Assembly (NCBI RefSeq): GCF_036416795.1
Contig: NZ_CP143867.1
Location: forward strand, 1,116,001-1,180,000
Reading direction: 5' to 3'
Length of the DNA stretch: 64,000 nucleotides
Source of the DNA: Bacteroides sp. MSB163
GTDB lineage: Bacteria > Bacteroidota > Bacteroidia > Bacteroidales > Bacteroidaceae
Numbering within the stretch: position 1 is the stretch's first letter; each line of letters starts with the position of its first letter. The notes under the pieces were generated by a model, which saw only the letters and a list, made by a program, of their open reading frames with translations, was not told the origin of the DNA and made no database searches. Position numbers and translations under genes: made by a program. Shown piece after piece: positions 1 through 7,876 of the stretch.

Positions 1-187
1 TAACAATACGAGAATCTAATTCGGCATACTTCTTCATTATCGCCAAACTATCATCAGTACTGCAATCGTTCACGACTATAATTTCAAGGGTTACATAACT
101 CTGAGTGATTACACTATGCAGACAGTTGTCCAGTGTTTGTTCACTGTTATAAACAGGTATCACAACAGATACTAACGGATACTTCAT
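1..187 (-). CDS. Family 2 glycosyltransferase, N-terminal part only (runs off the window)
   Basis: Reading from an ATG at 187 gives the start of a GT-A fold glycosyltransferase: MKYPLVSVVIPVYNSEQ, then a conserved VNDCSTDDS stretch where the nucleotide-sugar diphosphate binds. About 62 residues are visible and the frame is open to the window edge. It starts 23 nt after the stop of the neighbouring glycosyltransferase and is read in the same direction, so it is probably the next gene of the same surface-glycan operon. The sugar donor and acceptor cannot be told from this fragment. Confidence 0.85.
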   Translation of the reverse strand, partial: MKYPLVSVVIPVYNSEQTLDNCLHSVITQSYVTLEIIVVNDCSTDDSLAIMKKYAELDSRIV

Positions 188-210
188 GATAAAATAAACA
201 TCTCTTACAA

Positions 211-1185
211 TTAAACTTTATTCCTTCTTGAGCAATGGGTTAAATAGTACATAGGCCAAAAATAGGATATTTTCCGTAAACGCCTATAACTTTGAAGATC
301 AAGAGCTTCTCTGGGTAAAGACAAAAACTCACGCAACCGTAGTTTCATGGCTTTTATTTCTTGCTTATATAAAGTATGATTTGGCTTTCGGATAAACGTA
401 TTAAAAATCCACAAACAATGCTTCACTACTCTTGCAGTTAATACCTCACGTTCTTTTTCATTGAAAAAAACAGCATTCTCAATAAAAGACAGTCTGTCAT
501 ATTCTGCTAAAAAATAATCATACAACTTCTTCAAATCCGGGCTATGACAAATACTGCCTTCTCTCTGCAAATAATTATAATATGTCTTATCTACCCAACT
601 GATTCTATTGCATTGAGCCGCCCACTTGTAAACAGTCAAATGATCTTCATAATATACCCCCTCAGGAAATGTAAATATATCAAATAATTCCCTTCTAAAC
701 AATTTCGTACAAGAAGAGCTACTGACTTTGTCCAACAAGATATCTATCACAACATCTTTAGGCACTAAAGAATATATCCGACCAGAATTCGGATACAACT
801 GCTCTTTATGACCATCCTCATATTCACAACAGTAATTACAATAGGACATATCTGCTTCGTAAGAAATCAATGCATCTAACAAATTTTCATACATCGTCGG
901 CTCAATCCAATCATCACTATCAACAAAACCAATATAAGGAGCCACACTGGAGGCTATACCAACATTTCTAGCAATAGAAAGACCAGCCACAGTTAAATGA
1001 AGTGTTTTTATACGAGAATCCATTAACGCATAATCATCACAGATTTGAGCAGATCCATCACTCGAAAGATTATCTACTAAAATAATCTCAATATCCTTCA
1101 ATGTTTGATTACGAACAGATTCTACACAGTGCTTCAAATAAGCAGCTGTATTATGTACTGGTATAATTATAGCAACTTGAGGCAT
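211..1185 (-). CDS. Family 2 glycosyltransferase
   Basis: A 324-residue protein with a GT-A domain in its first 120 residues. It opens with VAIIIPVHNTAAYLKHCVES, has a VDNLSSDGS nucleotide-binding stretch, and has the acidic metal motif FVDSDDW. The C-terminal half is basic and shows no clear membrane segment. It probably adds one sugar to a lipid-linked or core oligosaccharide at the cytoplasmic face of the inner membrane. It is separated from the upstream WbsX-like gene by a decayed gene remnant. The family is clear; sugar specificity is not predictable. Confidence 0.9.
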   Translation of the reverse strand: MPQVAIIIPVHNTAAYLKHCVESVRNQTLKDIEIILVDNLSSDGSAQICDDYALMDSRIKTLHLTVAGLSIARNVGIASSVAPYIGFVDSDDWIEPTMYENLLDALISYEADMSYCNYCCEYEDGHKEQLYPNSGRIYSLVPKDVVIDILLDKVSSSSCTKLFRRELFDIFTFPEGVYYEDHLTVYKWAAQCNRISWVDKTYYNYLQREGSICHSPDLKKLYDYFLAEYDRLSFIENAVFFNEKEREVLTARVVKHCLWIFNTFIRKPNHTLYKQEIKAMKLRLREFLSLPREALDLQSYRRLRKISYFWPMYYLTHCSRRNKV

Positions 1186-1235
1186 AAATATTTTATTTTT
1201 TTCTTTTACAACAAATAAATTCTCTCTACTGATTA

Positions 1236-1480
1236 TCAGACAATATTAACCCATTTTTTCACCACCTCTAAATAACGCTTTCCATATCGCAAATCCGGTT
1301 CCAGATAATTTCCTTCTCCTCACTCATCCCAAGATTTCACAAAAGCGAGCCGATGTTCCACAGGCTTTTTCAATATGTTTCATTACATCCTTCACATGTC
1401 GTTCAAAATAGACTGGTTCTGCATGATTTAAAACCAGACTTTTGCTATGAGCACGCGGAAAATGATCCCAATTAAGAATT
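1236..1480 (-). pseudogene. Decayed C-terminus of a second WbsX-like protein
   Basis: There is no open frame here, but translating the minus strand in two frames gives a recognisable WbsX-family tail. The first frame reads LNWDHFPRAHSKSLVLNHAE and runs to about 1345. A frameshift then leads to AFVKSWDE, an in-frame TGA, then GEGNYLEPDLRYGKRYLEVV and a stop at 1236. The intact neighbour has NAWNEWAEGNHLEPDQ at the equivalent place, so the TGA replaces a conserved Trp codon. The remnant begins in a shifted frame exactly where the intact gene (1479-2573) ends. That fits loss of most of a tandem paralogue by deletion, followed by point decay. Confidence 0.75.
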
Positions 1481-2573
1481 ATCGTAGAGAACTTCTCAGT
1501 AGAGCTTTTTTAGTCTCTTCTAGATAACGAAAGCCCCATTTCTGATCAGGTTCTAGATGGTTTCCTTCTGCCCACTCATTCCATGCATTAATAAAGATGA
1601 AATTTTCTTCTTTACTAAAGGGGACAAACTTATTAGTAACCGATTTCAGCCATTTGCCATATATTTCCGGGCTACTCTTATCCAAAATAAACATTCTCTC
1701 CTTTCTACGAGCAGTATTATCCCACATAGGAGTTACGCACGGAAACATTTTATAATCAGGAGTGGGCAAAGCAGAAGAATAATCCACATATTCCTGATAG
1801 TCTACCTTTCTTTTTTTACAAGTATTAAACAAATGGCGATTCACATTATAGCAAAACTTCTTCAAAGGATTTCTTTTGTTTATAAACTCACGCATCTGAT
1901 GAGTAAAAGGTTGAAATTCTATTGCAGCATCAAATCCATCCTGCAGATATTTTTCACCATAATATTCTTCTGTTTCGACCCTACAAAGATATAACCCAAG
2001 CCCCTTCAATGCAGCTTCTTCCCGCCAAACTCTAATAGTTTCCTTTATATTAGGGAAAAGCATTGAACGATAAATCATAAACACAGGTTTGCCGTCTACC
2101 TTAATATAACGAGAATCGTTAAATACATTATCCAATAAATACTGAATATGAATACGATCATCTTTTTCAGAATGATTTTGAGCTATTAAAATTTGGTTTT
2201 CACCACCATCCCATGCTCTTGTCCAGTTCTCATTGGCCCAACAAAGCATAAAAGGGAAATTAGGTTTGCCGGAATCTAATACTTCCTTCAAAGGTCTTTC
2301 CATCAATTGATGCCCATTAAACCAGTAATGATAATAACAAAAACCACTCAAACCATATTTTTGAGCCATCTCAGCTTGCAGTTCACGCACCTCAGAAAGA
2401 CGCAAGTCATAAAAGCCCAAATCTGCAGGTAAATGTGGTTGATAGTGCCCTCTATAAAGAGGTTTAGCTTTCACTACATTTCGCCATTCAGTAAACCCCT
2501 TTCCCCACCATTCATCATTTTCTTGAAAGGGATGATATTGAGGCAAATAGAATGCAATTGTTCTTTTTTCCAT
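1479..2573 (-). CDS. WbsX-like glycan-processing protein (Glyco_tran_WbsX / GH99-like fold)
   Basis: A 364-residue protein of the WbsX family, found in O-antigen and capsule clusters and related in fold to GH99 enzymes. Visible family marks are an N-terminal AFYLPQYHPFQENDEWWGKG, GFCYYHYWFNG, LCWANENWTRAWDGG, IYRSMLFP, and near the end FINAWNEWAEGNHLEPD with acidic residues expected at the active site. There is no signal peptide or membrane segment, so it should be cytoplasmic. It lies 18 nt downstream of a family 2 glycosyltransferase and is part of the same operon. It probably builds or trims the surface glycan. Whether family members act as transferases or hydrolases is not settled by sequence. 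Confidence 0.85.
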   Translation of the reverse strand: MEKRTIAFYLPQYHPFQENDEWWGKGFTEWRNVVKAKPLYRGHYQPHLPADLGFYDLRLSEVRELQAEMAQKYGLSGFCYYHYWFNGHQLMERPLKEVLDSGKPNFPFMLCWANENWTRAWDGGENQILIAQNHSEKDDRIHIQYLLDNVFNDSRYIKVDGKPVFMIYRSMLFPNIKETIRVWREEAALKGLGLYLCRVETEEYYGEKYLQDGFDAAIEFQPFTHQMREFINKRNPLKKFCYNVNRHLFNTCKKRKVDYQEYVDYSSALPTPDYKMFPCVTPMWDNTARRKERMFILDKSSPEIYGKWLKSVTNKFVPFSKEENFIFINAWNEWAEGNHLEPDQKWGFRYLEETKKALLRSSLR

Positions 2574-2591
2574 TATAAAATATAATAATTA

Positions 2592-3575
2592 TTATAATCG
2601 GTCTTTATCTCGAGTCAACAAACAAGGTATCATAAAACTTAGATTCTTATTCAAACGTTCAATGCAATAATCTAAAGCCCCTCCTTTTAATTGTGTTTCT
2701 AGTTCTTGATAAAGCTCATTCTTTACCTTAGAATCCACCTTCAACCTTCTTATTTTCTTATAAAAAATGCCACGCCGCAATATTTTTCTCCACGAAGAAA
2801 TAGAGGGGAGCAGATTTTCTATAAATCTTATAACAGATATATCTTCTTTCAAGCCATCTCCTGTTATAATAGATTTCATTGTAGTACTGCATTTATGCTG
2901 GCGAAAATAATTTAGTTTTTCATAAATTTCGACTACATCCCCTTGGAGTGCCATCTCAATCCAAAAAAGCCAGTCACCACAGTATCTCATGGAAAAACAC
3001 GAATAATCAGTTATTCGTTCGAAGCACTTTTTTCTAAAAACAACTCCACTTGCATTATAAATATAGTTAGCCCAATACAAATTATGCATTATATAATCTT
3101 TCCCTGCAAAAAACCCTAAATTATCTGAGCGTTTCTTCTGCTTTGCAGTCCATCTATCAAAATCTATCGAAAGCTGTTCGCCTGATTCATCAATACTATA
3201 TGAACCAACAAAACAATATGATGCTTGAGAATACCGTTCTAATACACAAACCGCTTTTTCAAGAAAAGAAGGACTTGCTAAATCATCACTCTCTGCAATC
3301 CATATATATTTCCCACGTGACAAGGCAATGCCTTTTTGCCATTGAGCAAAAGGGCTACCTGTATTAACAGAATTTATATCCACATAAGATACATGAGCAT
3401 TTGTCTGATATTTATTCAAAATGAAAACACTATTATCAGTCGAGGCATCATCTAAAAGTATTATTTCAAAATCAGTGCAAGTTTGTAACAACACAGATTC
3501 TATACGTTTTTCCAGAAAACGGGCATAATTATAGTTTGGAATAATAACACTAACCAAAGGAATATTTTCCATCAT
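2592..3575 (-). CDS. Family 2 glycosyltransferase
   Basis: A 327-residue GT-A type transferase. Motifs in order are VSVIIPNYNYARFLEKRIES near the start, LLDDASTDNS, GKYIWIAESDD (metal-binding acidic motif), and GDWLFWIEMAL in the acceptor half. The C-terminal 80 residues are basic and could sit on the membrane surface. It starts at an ATG 34 nt after the next gene upstream and precedes the WbsX-like gene closely, which supports one transcript. It is likely to add one residue of the surface oligosaccharide; the linkage is unknown. Confidence 0.9.
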   Translation of the reverse strand: MMENIPLVSVIIPNYNYARFLEKRIESVLLQTCTDFEIILLDDASTDNSVFILNKYQTNAHVSYVDINSVNTGSPFAQWQKGIALSRGKYIWIAESDDLASPSFLEKAVCVLERYSQASYCFVGSYSIDESGEQLSIDFDRWTAKQKKRSDNLGFFAGKDYIMHNLYWANYIYNASGVVFRKKCFERITDYSCFSMRYCGDWLFWIEMALQGDVVEIYEKLNYFRQHKCSTTMKSIITGDGLKEDISVIRFIENLLPSISSWRKILRRGIFYKKIRRLKVDSKVKNELYQELETQLKGGALDYCIERLNKNLSFMIPCLLTRDKDRL

Positions 3576-3609
3576 TTATAATACATATCAAAGTTTACAA
3601 AAAACAATT

Positions 3610-4410
3610 CTATGAATCCGAACCTTCTTTCACGATCCCATTCTCACACCAAACCGTCCTCTCTGCAATAACCTTTCTCAATACCTGTTCGTGATATTCC
3701 AAATTCTCCCGTGAAGCAAATTTATGATAAAGATGAAATTGTACTCCTCCCATCTTCAATTGTTTCTTTTGGATACCTGCATGGATAAGCCGATAGGAAA
3801 TTTCCACATCTTCCTGCCCCCACATCTCCAAAGACTCATTATAACCATTAACGCGCAATAAATCTTCTTTCCAGAAAGCCATATTACACCCCCGGATTCT
3901 TAACATACTACGCTTGGCATAACGATTTGCCAAATACAAACGTAAAGTGTGTGAACGGAAAGCGTTCAACAAAAAGCTAAGGTCTTGTTTAAAAAGTGCA
4001 GGATGAGTTTCCACCCCTCTAAGTAACCGGGCAGTAGCCATTCTCCCCAAAAGCACCCGACTGCCACATACAAAATATCCCTTCTCCGCCAATTCCAGAT
4101 GGTCAGCGATAAAGTGCCTATCCAAAAGGATATCACCATCAATCTGGATAATATAATCCCCTTTCGCCCTTTCAATGGAGCGATTACGGATAGCGGAAAG
4201 ACGGAAACCTTTGTCCTCGTGCCATACATGCACAATAGGAATATCGGTCTTTGCCCGCATCTTATCAATCAGCTGCTTGGTGTCGTCACGTGAGCCATCA
4301 TCTGCAATCAGAATCTCACAAGGCTTCACGGTCTGAGCGAAAGCGCTGTACAGACATAGGGACAAGGCCTCTTTCCAATTATATGTAGATATCATTAATG
4401 AGACTAACAT
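3610..4410 (-). CDS. Family 2 glycosyltransferase with galactosyltransferase-like C-terminal region
   Basis: A 266-residue protein starting MLVSLMISTYNW. It has the GT-A nucleotide-binding stretch LIADDGSRDDT and a QIDGDILLD acidic motif. Its C-terminal block, GCNMAFWKEDLLRVNGYNES followed by WGQEDVEISYRL, is the signature of the galactosyltransferase-type C-terminal domain (PF02709-like) of chondroitin-polymerase-like and LPS core enzymes. It sits 22 nt downstream of the cytidylyltransferase gene and belongs to the same operon. The short size suggests a monofunctional transferase rather than a polymerase. The sugar cannot be assigned. Confidence 0.88.
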   Translation of the reverse strand: MLVSLMISTYNWKEALSLCLYSAFAQTVKPCEILIADDGSRDDTKQLIDKMRAKTDIPIVHVWHEDKGFRLSAIRNRSIERAKGDYIIQIDGDILLDRHFIADHLELAEKGYFVCGSRVLLGRMATARLLRGVETHPALFKQDLSFLLNAFRSHTLRLYLANRYAKRSMLRIRGCNMAFWKEDLLRVNGYNESLEMWGQEDVEISYRLIHAGIQKKQLKMGGVQFHLYHKFASRENLEYHEQVLRKVIAERTVWCENGIVKEGSDS

Positions 4411-4432
4411 GTATCAATTCTTTAATTCAACT

Positions 4433-4927
4433 TCATTTTTTCTGATCTTCCGGCCAATTATAATCTAATTCAGCCTCACGTTGTAGCGCTGCCCTGATAA
4501 TCTCACTTGTACTCTCTATTATTTTCTTCTTAATACCTGTAGTGCTTACATCGGGAGTATAAGGAAAATAGACCACTTCCTTACCGGGCTGTTGCTTCAT
4601 CCACTCAAGCCCCTCCAGATACTTATTTATCCAATCATCCCCAATGGTTACTATATCAATATCTTCTCTCTGTAATTGCGCCACCTCAGTCAGCTTCACT
4701 TGCTTCACAGCTTTAGTCACACACTTCAAAGACGAAATAATCCGGAAACGTTGTTCAAAGGGAATAATAGGCGGCATTCCCTTGTAATGCTGTATCAGCT
4801 CATCTGTGCTTACGCCGACTATAAGTTCATCGCCCAATGCCGCCGAACGTTCCAATATGTTCAGATGCCCGATATGAAACAGGTCAAAACTACCGGATGT
4901 GAATACTCTGATTTTCTTTTTTTCCAT
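4433..4927 (-). CDS. TagD-like cytidylyltransferase
   Basis: A 164-residue member of the HIGH nucleotidyltransferase family. The CTP-binding motif GSFDLFHIGH lies at residues 12-21, and DVSTTGIKKKI near residue 127 corresponds to the second nucleotide-binding loop (RTxGISTT type). TagD-like enzymes join CTP and glycerol-3-phosphate, or a related phospho-alcohol, to give CDP-glycerol and pyrophosphate. The neighbours support this reading: an aminotransferase ends 11 nt upstream, and a CDP-glycerol-type transferase lies before that. The three genes could make and transfer a phospho-alditol, perhaps an amino-alditol. The true substrate is inferred only. Confidence 0.85.
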   Translation of the reverse strand: MEKKKIRVFTSGSFDLFHIGHLNILERSAALGDELIVGVSTDELIQHYKGMPPIIPFEQRFRIISSLKCVTKAVKQVKLTEVAQLQREDIDIVTIGDDWINKYLEGLEWMKQQPGKEVVYFPYTPDVSTTGIKKKIIESTSEIIRAALQREAELDYNWPEDQKK

Positions 4928-4938
4928 ATTATATAGAT

Positions 4939-6015
4939 TTATCGGTATTCTATTTCTTTAATTCTCTTTGCCAGATCATCCAGATCCTCTTCACTTTGAA
5001 CTCCCAAATGGGAAACCCTGAAATAACAAGGAGTACCGCCCGGCATAATGAATATGTCTTGCTTCAACAATTCATTAAAGAGAATATCTCCATTCCGGCG
5101 AACAAAGAATCCCGTAATGCAATTGGATGGCACTTCCGCCGGAACTTCCCAACCATTCTGCCTGCACAGCTCACGAAAATACAGTGCTTTAGCACGCACG
5201 GAAGCAATGATTTTATCAACCCCAAGGACTATATTCTCCTTTAAACGGGCATGCAATTGCATAAACAAACTGGTGGCCGGACTGTAAGGTGTCTGACCGC
5301 GTTCCAGATTCTTCAGATTCTCAGCAAAATCAAAATAATAAGATTTATGCAAAAAATCAGTCTGCAGGATTCTAGGCGAAAGAAACAGAAACGACAAACC
5401 CGGGGCTATATTCAGCCCCTTCTGACTACTGGTAATACAGATGTCGATATTCAACTCTTCCATATCCAAATCATCGGACAAGAAAGAACTAATAGCATCA
5501 ACAACCAGCGAAACATTATGTTTCCTGCAAATAGCAGAAATTTTCTTTAAATCAAACAGTTGACCGGTAGAGGTTTCATGATGTTGACATAAAAACACAT
5601 CCGGACGCGAAGCAGCCACAGCATTTTCCAGCCGGGCATAATCGATATCACGAGCAAAAGGAACTTCAAAAACTTCATTCTGAACCTGATAGTACTTGCA
5701 GAGACTCTTCCAACGGTAGCCGAATGAACCGCCGGCTATAATAAAAGCTTTCTTTTTCAGGGAAACATAATTGGTAACCACAGCATCCATCGCACCGGTT
5801 CCTGAAGCTGTATAGAAGATAACACGCCCGCCTGGACAATGTATCAGTTCCAGCAACATACGCTCTGAATCATTCACTATTTCAGAAAACAAAGCAGTGC
5901 GCATATACGGAAAAGGTTCTCCTGCGATTCGAAGAATCCGCTCTTCTATATTTCCCGGAAAAACATAAGATTTCATATTCCTGCTTTTTAATAATTCTAC
6001 ATTACTTTTCATCAC
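4939..6015 (-). CDS. Class V PLP aminotransferase (phosphonate/serine-pyruvate aminotransferase-like)
   Basis: A 358-residue fold-type I PLP enzyme. Visible features are a glycine-rich cofactor loop (ASGTGAMDAV, residues 70-79), the pyridine-N Asp173 in VVDAISSF, and the Schiff-base Lys199 in SSQKGLNIAPG. The pattern is closest to 2-aminoethylphosphonate and serine-pyruvate transaminases. No PEP mutase or phosphonopyruvate decarboxylase is seen nearby, so an aminoethylphosphonate route is not supported. The gene overlaps the preceding phosphotransferase gene by 4 nt (6012-6015), implying translational coupling, and precedes the cytidylyltransferase. It may aminate a C3 phospho-ketone or aldehyde before CDP activation. 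Confidence 0.8.
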   Translation of the reverse strand: MMKSNVELLKSRNMKSYVFPGNIEERILRIAGEPFPYMRTALFSEIVNDSERMLLELIHCPGGRVIFYTASGTGAMDAVVTNYVSLKKKAFIIAGGSFGYRWKSLCKYYQVQNEVFEVPFARDIDYARLENAVAASRPDVFLCQHHETSTGQLFDLKKISAICRKHNVSLVVDAISSFLSDDLDMEELNIDICITSSQKGLNIAPGLSFLFLSPRILQTDFLHKSYYFDFAENLKNLERGQTPYSPATSLFMQLHARLKENIVLGVDKIIASVRAKALYFRELCRQNGWEVPAEVPSNCITGFFVRRNGDILFNELLKQDIFIMPGGTPCYFRVSHLGVQSEEDLDDLAKRIKEIEYR

Positions 6016-7061
6016 TTCTTTATCCTTCCGAACGTCTTTATACTCATATATTTTCTCCAGAGGTTCAACTTCCGTTCTCTCGGAACACCATGACGGCGAA
6101 TATAATCTTCAGCCGCTTCCAGCATTCGCCTGGCTACATTTCCATCCAGATACGGATCGTAGTTATCAACCACCCATCGTCTTTTCGCAATAGCGCTTTC
6201 ATCATGCTGCACACTTTCAAAGGCGTCCACCAATTGGGATGTATCCGTTATGTCAGTCCAGTAAATGTCCTTCGCTATGGTGCGATAAGTGATTACCGGA
6301 CGTCCCAGAAGCAAGAATTCATATACCGTTGAGGAAGTGTCACTTATCATGACATCGGACATTAACTGATACTTTGTAACATTAAAGCCGTCTTCCCATA
6401 TAATGTGTTCTTCTTGTTCTGCCAGTTGTCTATATTCATCCACCCACTCTTTTTTAGTCAACGGATGCAACTTCAACAACAGAACGACATCCCTCATCTT
6501 TACTAAATGCAGCAAAGCCTCTTTTAATGCAGGAAGAGATGTTAAACTTGGTGAAAAAGTAGGCGCATATAATACAATTTGACTTTTTCCATGCAGTTTC
6601 AACAGTTCTTCACGTTCCCGGTCAAAATCATGCCAATGATTTTTTATCCAATCCTGCTTGGGCCAGCCGGTCTCCACGACCTCAAAATCTTTATATTCGG
6701 CTGCTAATTCCTTAAACTTTTTCGTAAAAAAAGGACCTTGGGTGAAATAGGTGTCAAAATAGCGACGGATGATCCAATGATCTTTCTTTTCTGCCGCATA
6801 GCCATGAAAAACCTGTATCTTCACACCCGGTAAATAATAGGGAACAATATTACCCGGCACAAATATAGCTTCCGGAGAAAAATCATAAACCTCCTGCATC
6901 GAATGTGTATAAACAACTTTTCCATCCAGTGGAAAAACCGGGATCTTCGGAAGATGCACATACCACAAGATATGATTCGCCTCCGACTTTACCGCTTCCT
7001 GATATATAGGCAATAATATATCAACAGCATACTTATTTTCACAGAATAAGACAATACGCAT
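6012..7061 (-). CDS. CDP-glycerol glycerophosphotransferase-like protein (TagB/TagF family)
   Basis: A 349-residue GT-B type protein of the family that moves glycerol phosphate from CDP-glycerol to an acceptor. Seen are an HGYAAEKKDHW block near residue 110 (the His-Gly motif of the family), LYAPTF, LLLKLHPL, and a SDTSSTVYEFLLLGRP donor-site motif. It is shorter than Gram-positive polymerases, so a single transfer is more likely than chain growth. It lies between the WaaP-like kinase and the aminotransferase and overlaps the latter by 4 nt. It would act at the cytoplasmic side of the inner membrane. The precise phospho-alcohol moved is unknown. Confidence 0.85.
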   Translation of the reverse strand: MRIVLFCENKYAVDILLPIYQEAVKSEANHILWYVHLPKIPVFPLDGKVVYTHSMQEVYDFSPEAIFVPGNIVPYYLPGVKIQVFHGYAAEKKDHWIIRRYFDTYFTQGPFFTKKFKELAAEYKDFEVVETGWPKQDWIKNHWHDFDREREELLKLHGKSQIVLYAPTFSPSLTSLPALKEALLHLVKMRDVVLLLKLHPLTKKEWVDEYRQLAEQEEHIIWEDGFNVTKYQLMSDVMISDTSSTVYEFLLLGRPVITYRTIAKDIYWTDITDTSQLVDAFESVQHDESAIAKRRWVVDNYDPYLDGNVARRMLEAAEDYIRRHGVPRERKLNLWRKYMSIKTFGRIKK

Positions 7062-7069
7062 ACTTCTCT

Positions 7070-7816
7070 CTATAGCTCCAGTTTATACTTCACTTGATGT
7101 TTCTTTGCAAAATAAATCCAGAACTTCTTCCGGTGTGCAAGCACTTTATCAACGCAGTATCGTTCATCAGCATTGCGTGCCCGTGCATATTCTCTGGCAA
7201 GTAATTCAAAAAAGGCTTTCTGTCCCCATAAACGGGCAAAATTGGCACACCCCATATCAATACTGATCTTGCCGAAGCTCATGCGGTTGATATCCACTAA
7301 CATAAAATGATACTCACCGTCTATCTTATCGAACAGGATATTTCCGGGAGAATAATCCCGATGCATAATATCAGATTCATGCAGGCGAGCCGTATAACGG
7401 GCAAAGGCTATAACAACATCCCGGCAATCGTTAACATCGGCATTGCCGAATTCATAAAAGTTTCTTCGATAGGAAGATTGAAGACTGATAAAATAAGAGT
7501 ACTTGATCAAACCGCACTTGCACTCTTCGATATAAGCGATAGGAACCGGGGTCTCAAAGCCTCTCTGAAGCAATATATTGGGGTATGAAAAGGCGCGCCT
7601 TCCTTTCGGGGCACGAAAAAAAGAATAAGCAATCCGATTTACCAAAGCCGGAACTCCATAACGTTTTATATTGATCTCCAATCCATCGTCCACCGTCATC
7701 ACTTTGATGAGGTTTCTTCCAGAGTAGATCACCCTCCCCTCACTTTCAAAGATATCAGGAATGCTTTCTACAAATTTCCGCAAATGTTCGTATGCAGGAT
7801 TTACTATTATTTTCAT
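7070..7816 (-). CDS. WaaP/KdkA-like lipopolysaccharide kinase
   Basis: A 248-residue kinase-fold protein. It shows a candidate ATP-binding Lys in INIKRYG (residue 51), the catalytic loop MHRDYSPGNILF (His152-Arg-Asp154, Asn159), and the metal-binding Asp175 in VDINRM. These are the marks of Kdo and heptose kinases that phosphorylate LPS inner core. It sits between a family 9 glycosyltransferase and a phosphotransferase, which fits a role in core phosphorylation. The start at 7816 falls 3 nt after the stop of a possible mini-ORF. Acceptor sugar (Kdo or other) is not determined. Confidence 0.87.
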   Translation of the reverse strand: MKIIVNPAYEHLRKFVESIPDIFESEGRVIYSGRNLIKVMTVDDGLEINIKRYGVPALVNRIAYSFFRAPKGRRAFSYPNILLQRGFETPVPIAYIEECKCGLIKYSYFISLQSSYRRNFYEFGNADVNDCRDVVIAFARYTARLHESDIMHRDYSPGNILFDKIDGEYHFMLVDINRMSFGKISIDMGCANFARLWGQKAFFELLAREYARARNADERYCVDKVLAHRKKFWIYFAKKHQVKYKLEL

Positions 7817-7819
7817 ATT

Positions 7820-7876
7820 TTACTCTGCCTTCACCTTTTTAGACGGTCCCGTCATTCTAAAATATTTATCCATCAT
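7820..7876 (-). CDS. Possible 18-residue mini-ORF between two LPS genes
   Basis: An ATG pair directly abuts the stop codon of the family 9 glycosyltransferase (7877), and the frame runs to a TAA 3 nt before the kinase start. It would encode MMDKYFRMTGPSKKVKAE, a basic peptide. It fills the 60-nt gap exactly, which suggests either a small protein or a coupling cistron that carries ribosomes from one gene to the next. No homologue is recognised and chance is possible. Confidence 0.35.
   Translation of the reverse strand: MMDKYFRMTGPSKKVKAE

Noticed and set aside
4939..6015. Aminoethylphosphonate pathway
   Set aside because: The aminotransferase resembles PhnW but no PEP mutase or phosphonopyruvate decarboxylase is present, and the cytidylyltransferase is of TagD type.
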